Assembly (NCBI RefSeq): GCF_024347515.1
Contig: NZ_AP025493.1
Span: 1,178,001 to 1,242,000, forward strand
Direction of reading: 5' to 3'
DNA from: Vibrio gigantis
GTDB taxonomy: Bacteria; Pseudomonadota; Gammaproteobacteria; Enterobacterales; Vibrionaceae
Length of the DNA stretch: 64,000 nucleotides
Made by a program: the position numbers and the translations under genes. Below the pieces are notes generated by a model that ran no database searches, was not told the origin of the DNA, and saw only the letters and a list, made by a program, of their open reading frames with translations. Of this stretch, positions 63,018 to 64,000 are shown in pieces. Position 1 is the stretch's first letter; each line of letters opens with the position of its first letter.

Positions 63018-63550
63018 GAACTCAGCGCGTTATCTCGGCACAAGGTAGTGATAATGTCAGTGATCGCTAAAACGATCGTCGACTTCACTTTTTGATTATG
63101 TCGCCCCAAGAACATTTCAAGCATTGGACCAGACATGGTCTCCACCATCTCCGCATCATATTCGATTGGCATAATACGCTGGATCGCGTGTACCTTATTA
63201 AGCTCAAATATAATGTCGACTTCGGTGAAACTGGTGTCTTCGCCCTGTATTTTCGCCCACTCTTTCAAGGTAACGAAAACCTCTAAATCGTCATAAAGCT
63301 CTTTACTGATAACACCAAGCCCTAATAGTAGCTTAGCGCGAATCATAATCTCGCCTAGCGGGCCACCGCTGTTAAGAAGAGGTTCTACAACAAACTTAAT
63401 TGCAGTATCGTCTTTCTTGAAGATATTCTTTAATACGGCATCGACCGTGTCATCCAATGCATCGTAAGCAGCCATTAGGCAGGCGCCAGCACTCTCAGCT
63501 TCTGATAGGGCTTCAAGTAATTCAGTTTCATGGCTAGTTTGTATTGGCAT
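63014..63550 (-). CDS. mtlR: Mannitol operon regulator MtlR
   Basis: MtlR-type repressor of 178 residues from the ATG at 63550 (MPIQTSHETELLEALSEAESAGACL). The frame remains open to 63604, where an ATG overlaps the mtlD stop as ATGA, but that would put the hairpin 63568-63591 inside the coding region. Family motifs: VLKNIFKKDDTAIKFVVEPLLNSGGPLGEIMIRAKLLLGLGVI. The helical fold does not contain a recognised DNA-binding domain. It follows mtlD as in other gamma-proteobacteria. Confidence 0.88.
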   Translation of the reverse strand: MPIQTSHETELLEALSEAESAGACLMAAYDALDDTVDAVLKNIFKKDDTAIKFVVEPLLNSGGPLGEIMIRAKLLLGLGVISKELYDDLEVFVTLKEWAKIQGEDTSFTEVDIIFELNKVHAIQRIMPIEYDAEMVETMSGPMLEMFLGRHNQKVKSTIVLAITDIITTLCRDNALSS

Positions 63551-63567
63551 AACGGCTCGGCAATAAG

Positions 63568-63591
63568 AAAGTGCCACCGGGGTGGCACTTT
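63568..63591 (-). terminator. Attenuator/terminator hairpin between mtlD and mtlR
   Basis: Perfect 11-base arms AAAGTGCCACC and GGTGGCACTTT. On the minus strand it is followed by CTTATT, a weak T-rich tail. It may lower mtlR expression relative to mtlD. Confidence 0.55.
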
Positions 63592-63600
63592 GATGATTTA

Positions 63601-64000
63601 TCATTTCAATGCTAGATAAGCTTGTTCCGCTAGTTTAACAACTTCTGAATCGATATTCAGCTCAGAATAATGCGCTAATGTCTCAGCAAAACCTTTTTCT
63701 GCGAACATTGCCTGAAGTTCAACCGCTTGTGGGTCATCTTCATTCTTGTAATGGAACGCAGCTGCGATCGCTTTTACTAGGTGCGCATTAGGAAGACCGT
63801 ATTCTAGCGTACCGTTCAATGGCTTGACTAGACGATCTTGTGGGCTCAGCTTACGGATAGGCTGACGGCCAACACGATCCACTTCATCACGTAGGTACGG
63901 GTTCGCAAAACGACCAAGAATTTTCTGGATGTATGCCGCGTGTGCTTCAGGATCGAAGCCGTAACGCTTGATCAAAACTGCACCGCTCTCTTCCATCGTT
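63601..64000 (-). CDS. mtlD: Mannitol-1-phosphate 5-dehydrogenase, C-terminal part
   Basis: NAD-dependent conversion of mannitol-1-phosphate to fructose-6-phosphate. Only the last ~132 residues are in the window; the 5' end is beyond base 64000. The segment YIQKILGRFANPYLRDEVDRVGRQPIRKL and the following KPLNGTLEYGLPNAHLVKAIAAAFHYKNEDDPQA are characteristic of the MtlD C-terminal domain. TGA at 63601-63603 is followed by mtlR. Confidence 0.93.
   Translation of the reverse strand, partial: TMEESGAVLIKRYGFDPEAHAAYIQKILGRFANPYLRDEVDRVGRQPIRKLSPQDRLVKPLNGTLEYGLPNAHLVKAIAAAFHYKNEDDPQAVELQAMFAEKGFAETLAHYSELNIDSEVVKLAEQAYLALK

Overview
The window reads as chromosomal DNA of a marine Vibrio, probably near the Splendidus clade. 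The pointers are a ChiA-type chitinase whose catalytic Glu falls at residue 315 as in characterised Vibrio ChiA, NhaD, a complete uhp system, a CsrB-type RNA with VarA/GacA boxes, and the hdfR/maoP pair. The species is inference. No rRNA, tRNA, CRISPR array, prophage or intact insertion sequence was seen. Gene density is normal for a chromosome, with one MITE-like element and two decayed-looking stretches.

Layout. 1-8200: a beta-glucoside utilisation locus on the minus strand, in order of transcription LacI regulator, binding protein, two ABC permeases, GH1 beta-glucosidase and ABC ATPase (cut by the window edge), with a LamB-type sugar porin behind it under its own promoter. Palindromes lie upstream of both the regulator and the porin. 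8200-17830: prolyl oligopeptidase with a LysR regulator, then lactate utilisation (lldP, lldD and a Dld-II type FAD/Fe-S D-lactate dehydrogenase); a 13-bp inverted repeat separates lldP from lldD and a MITE-like element separates lldD from dld-II. 17900-26700: AraC and LysR regulators, an aminotransferase, a CHMI-like tautomerase with a TTG start, a secreted alkylsulfatase-like hydrolase, a broken coding-like stretch, trhO, a YdcH-like protein and a GNAT enzyme.

26700-36350: a large exported phosphodiesterase-like protein, then manA-uhpC-uhpB-uhpA-uhpT on the minus strand (transcribed T, A, B, C, then manA). uhpT and manA are preceded by the same promoter block with identical spacing, a CRP-like site and a UhpA-like dyad, so manA looks like a member of the Uhp regulon. 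36700-49200: a diguanylate cyclase, pirin, ppnP, chiA, a hydrolase, a TetR regulator, an AEC transporter, an acyltransferase, and a tandem PTPS-fold protein whose two halves have lost complementary motifs. 49400-55150: an AraC regulator, YHS and START proteins, MAPEG, a csrB-type sRNA with about twelve AGGA motifs and a GacA/VarA box, a YjiG/YjiH pair, then a second, perfect GacA/VarA box ahead of a 56-residue ORF. 55380-64000: nhaD, a lipoprotein, ogt and an Ada-AlkA fusion (alkylation repair), hdfR/maoP, nagB, and mtlR with the end of mtlD.

Taken together the window is rich in carbon acquisition (beta-glucosides, lactate, hexose phosphates, chitin and glucosamine phosphate, mannitol) and global regulation (CsrB, CRP-type sites, c-di-GMP). 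The best candidates for new biology are the shared uhpT/manA promoter, the orphan VarA box with its small ORF, and the split-motif PTPS fusion.
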